This document shows positions 1 through 8,412 of a DNA stretch of 30,816 nt, piece after piece (the stretch's first letter is position 1; each line of letters opens with the position of its first letter). This DNA comes from Nitrospira sp. (GTDB lineage Bacteria; Nitrospirota; Nitrospiria; Nitrospirales; Nitrospiraceae), in the NCBI GenBank assembly GCA_020697375.1, contig JAJFBJ010000039.1:1-30816 (forward strand), given 5' to 3'. A program made the position numbers and the translations under genes. The notes beneath the pieces are model-generated. The model searched no databases, was not told the DNA's origin, and saw only the letters and a program-made list of their open reading frames with translations.

Positions 1-33
1 GATCAGCACGAGTAGCAGCTTGATTGGAACCAT
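1..33 (-). CDS. Possible start of an exported or membrane protein, cut by the window edge
   Basis: A minus-strand ATG (bases 33-31) opens a frame that stays open to the left edge and reads MVPIKLLLVLI, which looks like the beginning of a signal peptide or membrane segment. A purine-rich stretch (GAGGT) lies about 12 nt upstream, which is too far to be a convincing ribosome site. Only 11 codons are visible, so the family cannot be recognised. It would be divergent from the DUF1295 gene. Confidence 0.25.
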   Translation of the reverse strand, partial: MVPIKLLLVLI

Positions 34-219
34 GTCATGCCAACACCTCGCGTGAGCCCGCCACGTACTACGCTTCCAGGCTATAACCTCCAAAAACTGC
101 AAGTCCATCCAGCATCGGCATCTACTCGCAGGCAGATGCGGTCATGGTACGATTAATCCGCGGCCCGGCGTGAATTCAGAAGGTTCGATTCTCACTTCGA
201 CATGTGATCGCAAGACCAG

Positions 220-1011
220 ATGGATCCTCTTTTCCTCCTCCTGACAGCCTGGGCTGCTTCAGCGGTCGTGATGTTATTGCTCTGGCTCGTCGAGCGCCGG
301 GTACGCAACGTGGCGATTGCAGATGTGGGGTGGTGCTACGGCCTGGCGCTGGTCTTGTTGTGGTACGCAGGTTCGGTCTCGGGAGAACCGGCCAGGCGGT
401 TGCTCGTCGCGATGATGGTCTTCCTCTATGCAATCCGCCTCGGCACGCACGTGTTTGCCGACCGTGTGTGGAACAAGGTAGAAGACGGCCGATATCGCGC
501 CCTGCGCCTCCGGTGGGGAGAACAGGGACCTTGGCGCAGATTCTGGTACTTTCAACTCCAGGCGGCCGCCATCGCGCTTTTCTCCCTTCCTCCCTTGGTG
601 GTCATGCAAAATCCCCATCCGCCGTTTCACTTGTGGGACTTGGCCGGATTTCTGCTCTGGGGCGTCGCGGTAACGGGAGAGGCGATCGCAGATCGGCAGC
701 TTGCCGCGTTCCGGAGCAAACCCTGGAACAAGGATCGCGTGTGCCGGATCGGTCTGTGGCGTTATTCGCGCCATCCCAATTACTTTTTCGAATGGCTTCA
801 CTGGTGGAGTTATGTAGTGATGGGGCTGGCGAATCCGACGGGAAACTGGGGGCTGACATTGATCGGTCCGATCGCGATGGGTTGGGCGTTGCTGAAGGTT
901 ACCGGCATACCCGTGACCGAGGCCCAGGCCATGGGCAGTCGCGGCGAAGACTATGCCCTCTATCAGCGCACGACGAATGCGTTCATTCCCTGGTTCCCGC
1001 GTCGTCCGTAA
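220..1011 (+). CDS. DUF1295 family integral membrane protein (steroid-reductase / ICMT-like fold)
   Basis: The 263-residue protein is hydrophobic throughout, with several predicted membrane helices starting at residues 5-22. Its C-terminal third carries the family signature YSRHPNYFFEW, followed by more hydrophobic helices. This signature and length fit DUF1295, a relative of steroid 5-alpha reductases and isoprenylcysteine/phospholipid methyltransferases, which act on lipid substrates in the membrane. The exact substrate is unknown for most members, so only a family-level name is justified. The start is the first ATG in frame and has no strong Shine-Dalgarno. The gene is followed after 13 bp by a convergent lipoprotein gene, so it is probably transcribed alone. 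A 272-residue frame over the same bases is a frame-shifted shadow without membrane character. Confidence 0.85.
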   Translation: MDPLFLLLTAWAASAVVMLLLWLVERRVRNVAIADVGWCYGLALVLLWYAGSVSGEPARRLLVAMMVFLYAIRLGTHVFADRVWNKVEDGRYRALRLRWGEQGPWRRFWYFQLQAAAIALFSLPPLVVMQNPHPPFHLWDLAGFLLWGVAVTGEAIADRQLAAFRSKPWNKDRVCRIGLWRYSRHPNYFFEWLHWWSYVVMGLANPTGNWGLTLIGPIAMGWALLKVTGIPVTEAQAMGSRGEDYALYQRTTNAFIPWFPRRP

Positions 1012-1024
1012 CGAGAGGTTGAGA

Positions 1025-1249
1025 TTATGGCTTGTCGGCGAGGTGAGTCAGCCGCATGCGGGCGGTTTCGGCGGCAGGGCTATCGGGGTAGCGATGGATG
1101 ATCTCTTCGTAGAGTTCCTTGGCGTGAGCCCTATTGTTCTGGCGCTCCTCGAACTGGGCTGTGTCGAGAAGTTGCGCAGCCTGGTCGGGGCCGCAGGCCG
1201 ATCCGGTCAGAAGCAGGATGAGAAGGATCCAAGCATTACCTCTGTTCAT
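1025..1249 (-). CDS. Small lipoprotein with one TPR-like helix pair
   Basis: The predicted 74-residue product begins MNRGNAWILLILLLTGSAC, a short signal peptide ending in a Cys that could be lipidated. The residues before the Cys (GSA) make a somewhat atypical lipobox. The mature part (AQFEERQNNRAHAKELYEE, then IIHRYPDSPAAETA) is the helix-turn-helix pattern of a single tetratricopeptide or YbgF/YfiO-like repeat, suggesting a protein-contact role at the envelope. The frame extends further upstream, but this start is preferred because its ATG overlaps the stop of the upstream SulP gene in an ATGA junction (1249-1246), giving translational coupling. Its function beside an anion transporter is unknown. 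Confidence 0.7.
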   Translation of the reverse strand: MNRGNAWILLILLLTGSACGPDQAAQLLDTAQFEERQNNRAHAKELYEEIIHRYPDSPAAETARMRLTHLADKP

Positions 1250-2820
1250 GCAGCTGTCCGTTGAGCCGGCTCGTCCTGAAGCCCGCTCGCGCCGACCTTG
1301 CAATCGGCGAGGTTTTGGAGTCGTCCCCAAGGAATCACGGCCTGGCCTCCGGTGCCAGCATGCAGTTTCTCCCAAGACTCCAAAAGATTCAAGCAGGCAT
1401 GGTCGATGTGCCACAGTTCATCCACCCGGACATGAACCTCCGCAAGAGGCGGAGTTCGTTCGAGGGCCTGTGCCAGGCGAGGGAGGCTGAGGAAGGTAGC
1501 GACTCCCGACAGTTCCAAGGTGAGTTTTCCGCTGTGCGGATCGTGCCGGTAGGCGGTTTGCAATGATTGGGTGCGATAGAGCAGCTTCCCCACGGCCAAC
1601 CCTAAGCCCAGTAGCACGCCGATCAAGAGATTGGTCGTCACGATCGCCAGCATGGTCGATAGGTAAATGGCGACTTCGCTGAGTCCGTGCGGTTTGAGTT
1701 CCTTGATCGCTTGTAGATTCATGAGCTTGTAGCCGGTATAGACCAATACGGCGCCGAGGCTCGCGGTCGGGATGAGCCGAAGTACGAACGGCAGAAGGGA
1801 CACGAACAACAGCAGCCACAATCCGTGGAACACCGTGGCCATGCGGGTTCGTCCGCCCGCCTGCACATTGGCCGCGCTGCGGACGATGACGCCGGTCATG
1901 GGCAGCGCCCCGAGGAGACCGCAGAGGCCGTTGCCGACCCCGTGGGCGAAAAGCTCACGGTTGTAGCGCGTGCGCGGACCGCGGTGGAGCTGGTCCACCG
2001 CGGTGGCGGAGAGCAGCGTCTCCACGCTGGCAATAAAGGCCAGACCCAAGGCTTTGGCCCAAATCGAGATATCGAGGAGGTGTGTGACGTCGTCGGCTTG
2101 AGGCAGGCTGATGACCCATAACAAATTGTCACGGACCGAGACATGGCTCACCGGCAGGTGATAGAGGGCCACGAAGGCCGTCGCTACCGTGACCCCTACC
2201 AGCATCGACGGGACAAGGCGGAGAGCGGTCGGCGAGAATTTCGTCCATAAGACGATGGTGGCGATGGTCAAGAGCCCGATCCAGGCCGCTTCGTGATTGC
2301 TCGTGGCCGTATCGTTGCTGGTGAGCAGACTTTTCCAGATGGCCGCGGGAATGGTCGACAGGTTGGCCGGCCCGCTGCTCTGCGGCACATCGTCGATCAT
2401 GACGTGAAACTGGCTGGCGAGGAGAAGTAGGCCGATACCGCTCAGCATGCCGTGAATTACGGCAGGAGAGACAGCGCGGAACCAATGGCCGACTTTGAGC
2501 CAGGCGGCCAGAATCTGAATGATGCCGGCCAGGAAAATGATGATCCCGATGTGGTCCGGCCCGTGGACCTGGACCAGCTCCCAGATCACGACCGTCAGGC
2601 CGGCTGCCGGGCCGCTGACCTGGAGGGGGCAGCCTGCCAGGAGGCCGACCACCAGCCCTCCGATGATGCCGGTCACGATTCCTTGGCCGGGCGGGACGCC
2701 GGATGCCACTGCGATGCCCATGCAGAGCGGCAAGGCGACCAGCAGGACCACGACGGAGGCGAGCAAATCCTGCTTCAGGTCTACGACGGGAGGTAAAGAA
2801 TGGGAATGGGGCCAGTCCAT
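1246..2820 (-). CDS. SulP family inorganic anion transporter with C-terminal STAS domain
   Basis: The 524-residue protein has the SulP plan: about the first 400 residues are hydrophobic helices, including the conserved segment NGLCGLLGALPMTGVIVRSA near residue 300, and the last roughly 100 residues form a soluble STAS-like domain (LTLELSGVATFLSL, then HIDHACLNLL). SulP proteins move sulfate, bicarbonate or other anions across the inner membrane, and the STAS domain is thought to gate or regulate transport. Substrate cannot be read from sequence. Bicarbonate is plausible if the host is autotrophic, but no carbonic anhydrase gene is adjacent. It lies downstream of an HTH/Zn-ribbon regulator on the same strand and overlaps the following lipoprotein gene by 4 nt, so the three probably form one unit. 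Confidence 0.92.
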   Translation of the reverse strand: MDWPHSHSLPPVVDLKQDLLASVVVLLVALPLCMGIAVASGVPPGQGIVTGIIGGLVVGLLAGCPLQVSGPAAGLTVVIWELVQVHGPDHIGIIIFLAGIIQILAAWLKVGHWFRAVSPAVIHGMLSGIGLLLLASQFHVMIDDVPQSSGPANLSTIPAAIWKSLLTSNDTATSNHEAAWIGLLTIATIVLWTKFSPTALRLVPSMLVGVTVATAFVALYHLPVSHVSVRDNLLWVISLPQADDVTHLLDISIWAKALGLAFIASVETLLSATAVDQLHRGPRTRYNRELFAHGVGNGLCGLLGALPMTGVIVRSAANVQAGGRTRMATVFHGLWLLLFVSLLPFVLRLIPTASLGAVLVYTGYKLMNLQAIKELKPHGLSEVAIYLSTMLAIVTTNLLIGVLLGLGLAVGKLLYRTQSLQTAYRHDPHSGKLTLELSGVATFLSLPRLAQALERTPPLAEVHVRVDELWHIDHACLNLLESWEKLHAGTGGQAVIPWGRLQNLADCKVGASGLQDEPAQRTAA

Positions 2821-2945
2821 AGGGAGGGCACGTGGCGGTAATTACGGCCCCAGGCCCACCCTATCAAACCGGAGAAGGACTCCCAAATGGAATGCGAGTT
2901 CCTGCAGGGCCGGTCTCACGGCCCGACAGCCGAGGTCATGACCAC

Positions 2946-3257
2946 TTATCTTGTCGATTGTTCCCGTATGCCGTATCGAGGAGACGTAATGGCTTCACTG
3001 CGGCAGCGGGGACAGCGGCTGGGCCTGGTGAGTCGTCTGCGTTCGCGAAAAACGAACGCGCAGTCCCGGCATTCCGACGGTTCAAGCAGAAACGTACGCG
3101 CTCTGTCGCGAGCGAGGGTTTTCACGATATGCGTCAAGTGATCCTCCACCTGGCGTTCCGGCATCCCCAGGAGTTGCGCCAATTGGTGAGAGGTCAGCAG
3201 CGTGCCGGTCAGTAGATCGATGATCCGGCGGCGAGGAGTCTGTTCCCGCGGCAGCAT
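2946..3257 (-). CDS. Predicted transcriptional regulator: HTH fused to a zinc ribbon (COG3357 type)
   Basis: The 103-residue protein has an N-terminal winged-helix-like segment (about residues 10-55, IIDLLTGTLLTSHQLAQLLG then PERQVEDHL) followed by a zinc ribbon with CRDC (Cys63/Cys66) and CPRC (Cys82/Cys85). This two-part layout matches COG3357, predicted regulators whose targets are generally unknown. It lies 125 bp upstream of the SulP gene on the same strand, so local control of anion transport is a reasonable guess. No Shine-Dalgarno precedes the ATG at 3257, but a promoter-like sequence ends 8 nt before it, so the message may be leaderless. The gene is divergent from tldD with a 118-bp shared upstream region. 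Confidence 0.8.
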   Translation of the reverse strand: MLPREQTPRRRIIDLLTGTLLTSHQLAQLLGMPERQVEDHLTHIVKTLARDRARTFLLEPSECRDCAFVFRERRRLTRPSRCPRCRSEAITSPRYGIREQSTR

Positions 3258-3265
3258 ACGATGTC

Positions 3266-3294
3266 ATCATAGGTCAACGGCCCGTCGATGAAAA
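3266..3294 (-). promoter_or_regulatory. Candidate sigma-70-type promoter of the HTH/Zn-ribbon regulator gene
   Basis: On the minus strand TTTTCA (3294-3289) and TATGAT (3271-3266) are separated by 17 bp. The -10 matches the consensus at 5 of 6 positions and the -35 at 4 of 6. The start codon begins 8 nt after the -10 box, leaving a 5' leader of only a few bases at most. Confidence 0.45.
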
Positions 3295-3318
3295 GGCAGG
3301 AATCGGTCGAGGCGATCT

Positions 3319-3327
3319 TGGTATACT
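3319..3327 (+). promoter_or_regulatory. Candidate extended -10 promoter of tldD
   Basis: TGG followed by TATACT gives an extended -10 element (TGn plus a 5/6 match to TATAAT). No -35 box is recognisable at 17 bp, which is common for extended -10 promoters. The implied transcription start near 3334 leaves a leader of about 40 nt before tldD at 3376. Confidence 0.4.
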
Positions 3328-3375
3328 ACGCGAGACTTTTGCGCCTTCCCCCGCAATGAAAATGAAAGAGATGCT

Positions 3376-4839
3376 ATGAGCGGACCGCTGTGGGACGAGC
3401 TGGCCGAGCTGGCGCTGACTCATGCGCGCGCGGCCGGGGTCGAGTACGCGGACATCCGGCTGCTCGACACAACGACCCGTGCGATCAGCGGAGAAGACCG
3501 TCGCATTGCACACATTCGAGAGGCCTCGGATCGCGGGTTCGGCATTCGGGTGCTGCATCGGGGCGCCTGGGGTTTCGCGTCGAGTTCCATCCTCTCATTC
3601 GAAGAGGTTCCGCGCGTGGCGGATCTGGCGGTGGATATCGCAAAGGGCTCCGCCTCCCTTGCCATTGAAAAGGTGCGACTGGCGCCTGAGCCGGTTCATC
3701 GTGATCGCGTCTTGACCCCCTTCCGGCTGGACCCCTTTGCAGTTCCCCTCGAGGAACAGACATCGCTGCTTTTGGATACGATGGATTCGATTCAGCGGCA
3801 TCCCGGCGTGGTCAGAAGCCACGCCAGCCTCTGGACGCAGCGCGACCGCAAATTGTTCCTGTCCACCGAAGGCTCCCGTCTGGAGTTTGATTTATTGGCG
3901 ATGCAAGGCGACTGCACCGCCACGGCGGTCCATGGCGGGCGATTTGCCAGCCGCAGTTTCAACACGCCGCATTTGCGCATGGGGTACGAGTTGATACGCG
4001 AGACTGATTTCATCCGCGAGGGAATGCGGATCGCCGAGCAGGCGGTGGAGAAAGTACAGGCTCCCGCCGTCGAAGCGGGTCGGTACGATCTGGTGCTCGA
4101 TCCGGAACATCTTTCGTTGACGATGCACGAATCCTGCGGCCATCCCAGCGAGTTGGACCGGGCGCTCGGCTACGAGGCGAACTACGCCGGCACCAGTTTC
4201 CTGACGCCGGACAAGCGCGACACCTACCGCTATGGTTCCTCCCACGTGAACCTGGTGGCCGACAACACCGAGCCCGAAACGCTGGCCTCGACAGGGTATG
4301 ACGACGACGGGGTAAGTTGTCAGCGATGGGATATCGTGCGTGGGGGCATTTTCGTCGGTTATTGCACGAACCGGGAGGTGGCGACGAAGATCAAAGAGGA
4401 ACGCTCGCGAGGGTCGAACCGGGCCGATAGCTGGGGTAGCGTCCCGATGGTCCGCATTGCGAACATCGGTCTCGAACCGGGAAAGGCGACAGTCGACGAG
4501 CTCCTGTCCGACGTCAAAAGAGGCATCTACATCGAGGGCCATGGATCCTACAGCATCGACCAGCGCCGGTACAATTTTCAGTTCGGCGGCGATGCGTTTT
4601 GGTTGATTGAAAACGGCAAGCGGACTCATATGCTGCGCGATGTGGTGTATCACGGCATCACCCCGGATTTTTGGAGCCGGTGCGACGGCGTCGCCGATCG
4701 CGCGCACCGCCGCCGTTATGGGTTCATTACCTGTGGCAAGGGCCAACCGGGTCAAGCGGGCTGGATGACGCACGCCGCCTCCCATGCCAGGTTCAGGCGC
4801 ATCGATGTGATTACCGGGCAAGCCAGGGCCGATGAATGA
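3376..4839 (+). CDS. tldD: Metalloprotease TldD
   Basis: The 487-residue product matches the usual TldD length. It carries the zinc motif HESCGH (His251, Glu252, His256) in the context LTMHESCGHPSELDRALGYE, and a C-terminal FITCGKGQPGQAGW whose Cys453 is the expected further metal ligand. TldD pairs with TldE to form a heterodimeric protease that threads unfolded polypeptides into a central cavity. Known roles are microcin B17 maturation, CcdA degradation and RiPP leader removal, but no RiPP precursor or modification gene is visible here, so a housekeeping role is likely. The stop overlaps the next gene's start (ATGA, 4836-4839), ensuring coupled synthesis with tldE. A purine-rich AAAGAG lies just upstream of the ATG. 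Confidence 0.95.
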   Translation: MSGPLWDELAELALTHARAAGVEYADIRLLDTTTRAISGEDRRIAHIREASDRGFGIRVLHRGAWGFASSSILSFEEVPRVADLAVDIAKGSASLAIEKVRLAPEPVHRDRVLTPFRLDPFAVPLEEQTSLLLDTMDSIQRHPGVVRSHASLWTQRDRKLFLSTEGSRLEFDLLAMQGDCTATAVHGGRFASRSFNTPHLRMGYELIRETDFIREGMRIAEQAVEKVQAPAVEAGRYDLVLDPEHLSLTMHESCGHPSELDRALGYEANYAGTSFLTPDKRDTYRYGSSHVNLVADNTEPETLASTGYDDDGVSCQRWDIVRGGIFVGYCTNREVATKIKEERSRGSNRADSWGSVPMVRIANIGLEPGKATVDELLSDVKRGIYIEGHGSYSIDQRRYNFQFGGDAFWLIENGKRTHMLRDVVYHGITPDFWSRCDGVADRAHRRRYGFITCGKGQPGQAGWMTHAASHARFRRIDVITGQARADE

Positions 4840-6179
4840 CTTCGCCGATCACTCCGTCATGGCCTAGGTTGACGAGCCGGCAGGAATTGGACTTCCTGAC
4901 GGATCTCGTGATGAGTCACTCCATTGGAGACCACACCGTCCTTTCATTGCGCGATGTTCATGGCGGGACAACTCGTTTTGCCAACAATCAAGTCATTCAG
5001 AACGTGAATCAGCGACGCGGAACATTGTCGGTCACCGTTGCCTTCGGACAACGACAGGGCACGGCAACCACCACGGATTTCACCGCCGGGGCGGTACGAG
5101 AAACCCTCAAGCAGGCGGAGCGCATCGCCCGCGTCTCTCCTGAAGATCCTGAATTCATGACTCCTTTGGGCGCTCAATCCTATCTGACGCCGCCGACATC
5201 TCGGCCGGAAACCAGCGCCGCCGGTCCCGCCCGGCGGCTGGACTATGCCCGTGAAGCGATCGGACAATGCAAGATGGAAAATCTGAATGCCGCCGGGATG
5301 GTGTCCTCGAGCCTGGCGCTCGTGGGATTGGCGACCAGCAGCGGTTTGAGGGCTTGCGAAGAACGGACAGAGGCCCGGTTCAGCCTAACCGTGCAGGCCG
5401 GTGAGGCCACCGGTTGGTCGGCGGGAGCCCATCGCTCCATCGATCGCCTGCATGTCCAGGAGCGGACGCTGTCCGCTATCAACAAAGCGAGGCGTGCTGC
5501 GGACGAACCGCAGGAGTTGCCGCCGGGCCGGTACACGGTCATTCTCGAACCGGCCGCCGTCGCGGGCCTCCTGAGTTGGATCATTTGGATGCTGGACGCA
5601 AAATCGTTTTACAAGGGGACCAGTCCCTTTAGCGGAAAGCTGGGCACGCGGGTGCTCGACCGACGGCTGTCGTTGCTTAATCAGCCGGACCATACGGACC
5701 TTCTAGGGCATGGGTTCACGAGCGAGGGGCTTCCAGTCGTCGGATCGAGCTGGATCGAATCGGGCGTCCTCACCCGGCTCTTGCACGACCGATACAGCGC
5801 TCGAGAGCACCATGTCGATCCATTGACGCTTGAGTCGCCCTATTTTTCTGGTGAACGCCCGGCCGGCACGCGGGTGGATGACCTCATCCGCACGACGCAG
5901 CGGGGCATTCTCGTGACCAATTTCTGGTACATCCGTCCCGTGAATCCGTCTGACCTGACGCTCACGGGAATGACGAGGGATGGAACATTTCTGATCGAAA
6001 ACGGTGAGATCGTGTCGGCGGTTCGAAATTTCCGTTTTCACGATAGCCCGTTACGCGCCTTCACCCATGTAGAAGCCTACAGCACACCGGTAGAAGCGAT
6101 CACTTCGGAGACCGGAAAGGCTCTGGTTCCGGCGATGCGGATCCATGACTTCAATTTCTCAAGCGTGACCCGATTCTAG
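4836..6179 (+). CDS. pmbA: TldE/PmbA, inactive partner subunit of the TldD protease
   Basis: The 447-residue protein is the TldD/PmbA-fold partner. It has the N-terminal domain with GTTRFANNQVIQNVNQRRG (about residues 44-62) and the C-terminal stretch NFWYIRPVNPSDLTLTGMTR followed by GTFLIENGEIV, typical of PmbA. It lacks the HExxxH zinc motif seen in TldD, as expected, since TldE supports rather than performs catalysis. It starts inside the tldD stop codon (4-nt overlap), so the two subunits are made together. The gene ends at a strong hairpin 32 bp downstream, closing a two-gene unit. Confidence 0.93.
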   Translation: MTSPITPSWPRLTSRQELDFLTDLVMSHSIGDHTVLSLRDVHGGTTRFANNQVIQNVNQRRGTLSVTVAFGQRQGTATTTDFTAGAVRETLKQAERIARVSPEDPEFMTPLGAQSYLTPPTSRPETSAAGPARRLDYAREAIGQCKMENLNAAGMVSSSLALVGLATSSGLRACEERTEARFSLTVQAGEATGWSAGAHRSIDRLHVQERTLSAINKARRAADEPQELPPGRYTVILEPAAVAGLLSWIIWMLDAKSFYKGTSPFSGKLGTRVLDRRLSLLNQPDHTDLLGHGFTSEGLPVVGSSWIESGVLTRLLHDRYSAREHHVDPLTLESPYFSGERPAGTRVDDLIRTTQRGILVTNFWYIRPVNPSDLTLTGMTRDGTFLIENGEIVSAVRNFRFHDSPLRAFTHVEAYSTPVEAITSETGKALVPAMRIHDFNFSSVTRF

Positions 6180-6210
6180 CAAGGGCGGTGAAAGAATCGG
6201 CGCTCTTCTG

Positions 6211-6237
6211 AAAGATTGAGGCGCAGCCTCAATCTTT
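6211..6237 (+). terminator. Hairpin terminator after tldD-tldE
   Basis: A perfect 12-bp stem (AAAGATTGAGGC with GCCTCAATCTTT) closes a 3-nt loop. The stem ends in TTT followed by GTT, so the U tract is short. The AAA at the 5' side means it could also act on the opposite strand. It sits 32 bp after the tldE stop. Confidence 0.65.
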
Positions 6238-6406
6238 GTTGATCTGCCTGATTGCGCCGGCTGCTCGCTTCACGCGCAGGTGACGGTCTGTCGGACTCAT
6301 GACACTTCGCAATGGGTGGCAAAAAAAGCGGTCCGCACCATTGACTCGGAATAGAGGAAAGAGTAATGAATAAATAAGGTAGCCTGGACCGGATCGTGAT
6401 GCAGTT

Positions 6407-7102
6407 ATGACAAGGAAACAGCAACGTTTGGCTGGAAAACCGATTCACCTGCTGTCGTTTGTCCCCGGTAAGGATCAACAGAGCAGCGCGAATCCGTTTG
6501 CCCCTTCGCCGCTACGCGCCACCATCAGCAAGGTCTTCGTGAAGTTGGAAGACCTCACGGAGCGCTTTGAGGATTGGTGCCAGTACGGTAGCTCCCAAGA
6601 GCAGGCCATCGAGCCTTTGGGGCGGCGCCTGTCGAAATGGCTGGAAGCGCCTGTCGCCCGGCATGCCGAGGACTCATGCGGGGAGCAAACGGGCCTCGTT
6701 CCGGCTCGCCAGCGTGAAGGATCGGTCGGGGAGGTCATTTTCCGGATCCGGGACCGCGCAGGCTACGTGCAGCGCGCACTCATGGCCCAAGCCCGCGAGT
6801 TGAAGGAATGGGTAATCCAACATACCCAATCCACACAAGCGGAGCTCGATCAGTTACGCGAGCAGGTTTCTGCTCAACAGGATCAGGTCGAGGAGCTCAC
6901 TGAGCAACTTCAAGATCTGCGCGCCCTAGTAACCTCTCAGCAACAAGTGTTGATGTACATGGGCAAAGACATGGACCAGCCTTCCAGACTGGACCTTTCC
7001 CTCGTTCCCCCTCGCTCACTTCCGTTTCGTGACCAAAACTCTGCCAGAGCAAGGCGGGATGCCGCTTCCGAAACGAGCAAGGCTCCCTACCTGAACGCGT
7101 AA
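6407..7102 (+). CDS. Coiled-coil protein of unknown function
   Basis: I do not recognise this 231-residue protein. Residues about 30-60 (ISKVFVKLEDLTERFEDWCQ) and 125-180 (ELKEWVIQHTQSTQAELDQL, then REQVSAQQDQVEELTEQL) are heptad-rich and should form helices and a coiled coil. There is no signal peptide, membrane segment or Cys cluster. The C-terminus (after residue 200) is Arg/Ser-rich and probably disordered. It stands between the tldE terminator and a 305-bp gap, so it is likely its own unit. A shape like this suits a scaffolding or granule-associated protein, but nothing nearby points to a partner. The start has no strong Shine-Dalgarno, and later in-frame starts are possible. Confidence 0.65.
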   Translation: MTRKQQRLAGKPIHLLSFVPGKDQQSSANPFAPSPLRATISKVFVKLEDLTERFEDWCQYGSSQEQAIEPLGRRLSKWLEAPVARHAEDSCGEQTGLVPARQREGSVGEVIFRIRDRAGYVQRALMAQARELKEWVIQHTQSTQAELDQLREQVSAQQDQVEELTEQLQDLRALVTSQQQVLMYMGKDMDQPSRLDLSLVPPRSLPFRDQNSARARRDAASETSKAPYLNA

Positions 7103-7407
7103 CTCCTGCAACTCAGGAACATCCATCCCAGCCTCCAATGAACTCCATCCGGTTGGACGGCGCCTCTCCACATCGTTTTTTGTCCGGGAGCCCGCAGGCT
7201 AGCTTCTTCTCGGCAGGGCTGGTAACTTGTCTTGTTCAGACACCAACGCGGGCGCAGGATGGTATCGCTCCGATCCTTCTGCAACGCCATGGACCATGAA
7301 GAGCACGGCGCAATCGTGGCGAAGAGCCATGCACAGGCGCTGATTGGGAACTCAATGTTTTCAGCGCGATGCTTGTCGACCTTCGCCGGCGCCCATAAAG
7401 GATCGAG
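7103..7407 (+). other. 305-bp intergenic stretch without a supported gene
   Basis: I find no supported gene here. A TTG-initiated 60-codon frame (7232-7414) runs into the methyltransferase start but has no recognisable content and no ribosome site. A T6 tract near 7176 is not preceded by a stem, so it is not a clear terminator. The last bases hold the AAAGGA ribosome site of the methyltransferase. Confidence 0.5.
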
Positions 7408-8223
7408 ATGGTGAAGACGGATTACGTGTTCCATGCAGTCGAAGAGTCGCGCGAATTGGAACGGCTCCAGATGCTTGAGCGGATTTTCGATCCTGGTACA
7501 CAGCGCCGGCTGCTTGCGACGGGCTTATCGACCGGATGGCATTGTTTGGAAGTGGGGGCCGGCGCGGGATCCATCGTGCGCTGGATGGAACAGCGGGTCG
7601 GTCCTTCCGGCCGAGTGCTGGCCATTGACAGTAACCCGCGCTTCCTTCCCGGCAGCGGCAGCGCGACCACCGAAGTTGTACAGGGAGACATTTGTGGAAT
7701 CGAGCTTCCGCCGGAAACCTTCGACTTGGTTCATGCGCGCTATGTCCTGATTCATATCGCGGATTATCAGGCCGCGTTCGAACGCATGTTACGATCCGTG
7801 AAACCGGGAGGTTGGGTCCTGATCGAAGAGCCGGATTTCGAAGCAGCGAGAGCAGTGGCCGGTCAGGAAGAGATCCGGTCAGCGTTCGGACGTGTGACAG
7901 CGGCCATCGAACGCATGTTCACCTCGCTCGGGATGGACCATGCCCTGGGCGCCAAACTGCCGGCCCTGTTTCAACGGCATCACCTGGACCAGCTCACGGT
8001 GGAGCATGAGGGCCATTTGTCGGCCGGGGGCGGGTTGATTCCTCAATTGATGAAACTTTCTGCCGATCAACTTCGGACGAAATACGTCGCCACGGGATTT
8101 GCTACCGATGCAGACATCGATCTGTACTGCCGGCTGGCCGATGATCCAGAGGCCTGGGCGATTTATTATGCGACGGTGGCGGTCACAGGTTGGTGGCAGC
8201 CGCAATGCGGCGGGCGGCTGTAA
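7408..8223 (+). CDS. Class I SAM-dependent methyltransferase
   Basis: The 271-residue protein contains the SAM-binding motif I LEVGAGAGSI (residues 47-56), an acidic strand-2 end VLAIDSN (Asp74) and the later DLVHARYVLIHI and GGWVLIEEPDF segments of UbiE/Methyltransf_11/25-type enzymes. It would transfer a methyl group from S-adenosylmethionine to a small-molecule acceptor, but the substrate cannot be read from the sequence. Its C-terminal third (from about residue 175) is longer than the bare fold and probably forms the substrate lid. The start is well supported by AAAGGA five nt before the ATG. It has no close operon partner: 189 bp separate it from msrA. Confidence 0.88.
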   Translation: MVKTDYVFHAVEESRELERLQMLERIFDPGTQRRLLATGLSTGWHCLEVGAGAGSIVRWMEQRVGPSGRVLAIDSNPRFLPGSGSATTEVVQGDICGIELPPETFDLVHARYVLIHIADYQAAFERMLRSVKPGGWVLIEEPDFEAARAVAGQEEIRSAFGRVTAAIERMFTSLGMDHALGAKLPALFQRHHLDQLTVEHEGHLSAGGGLIPQLMKLSADQLRTKYVATGFATDADIDLYCRLADDPEAWAIYYATVAVTGWWQPQCGGRL

Positions 8224-8412
8224 GCCTCGACATGGGTGACAGCTGGCATGGTGGGTTCCGCCAAGGACGGAAAGACATGACCTGCACTATGCCCGTCCAG
8301 GTTCTATTGAGCGCCGGACGGAACCGGAGGCTCTGACCGGCGGTCGAGTTGTGCGCAGACGGTTGCCGCCTATGGTTACGGCGCGCCTGCCGGGCGCGGG
8401 GAGAGCATTTAA

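Noticed and set aside
204..1022. 272-codon plus-strand frame overlapping the DUF1295 gene
   Set aside because: Out of frame with the membrane protein that carries the family signature; it is Arg/Gly-rich with no recognisable feature.
3892..4821. 309-codon open frame on the minus strand inside tldD
   Set aside because: It lies wholly opposite a confident metalloprotease gene with its catalytic motif, has no ribosome site, and its composition is what high GC codon bias produces on the opposite strand.
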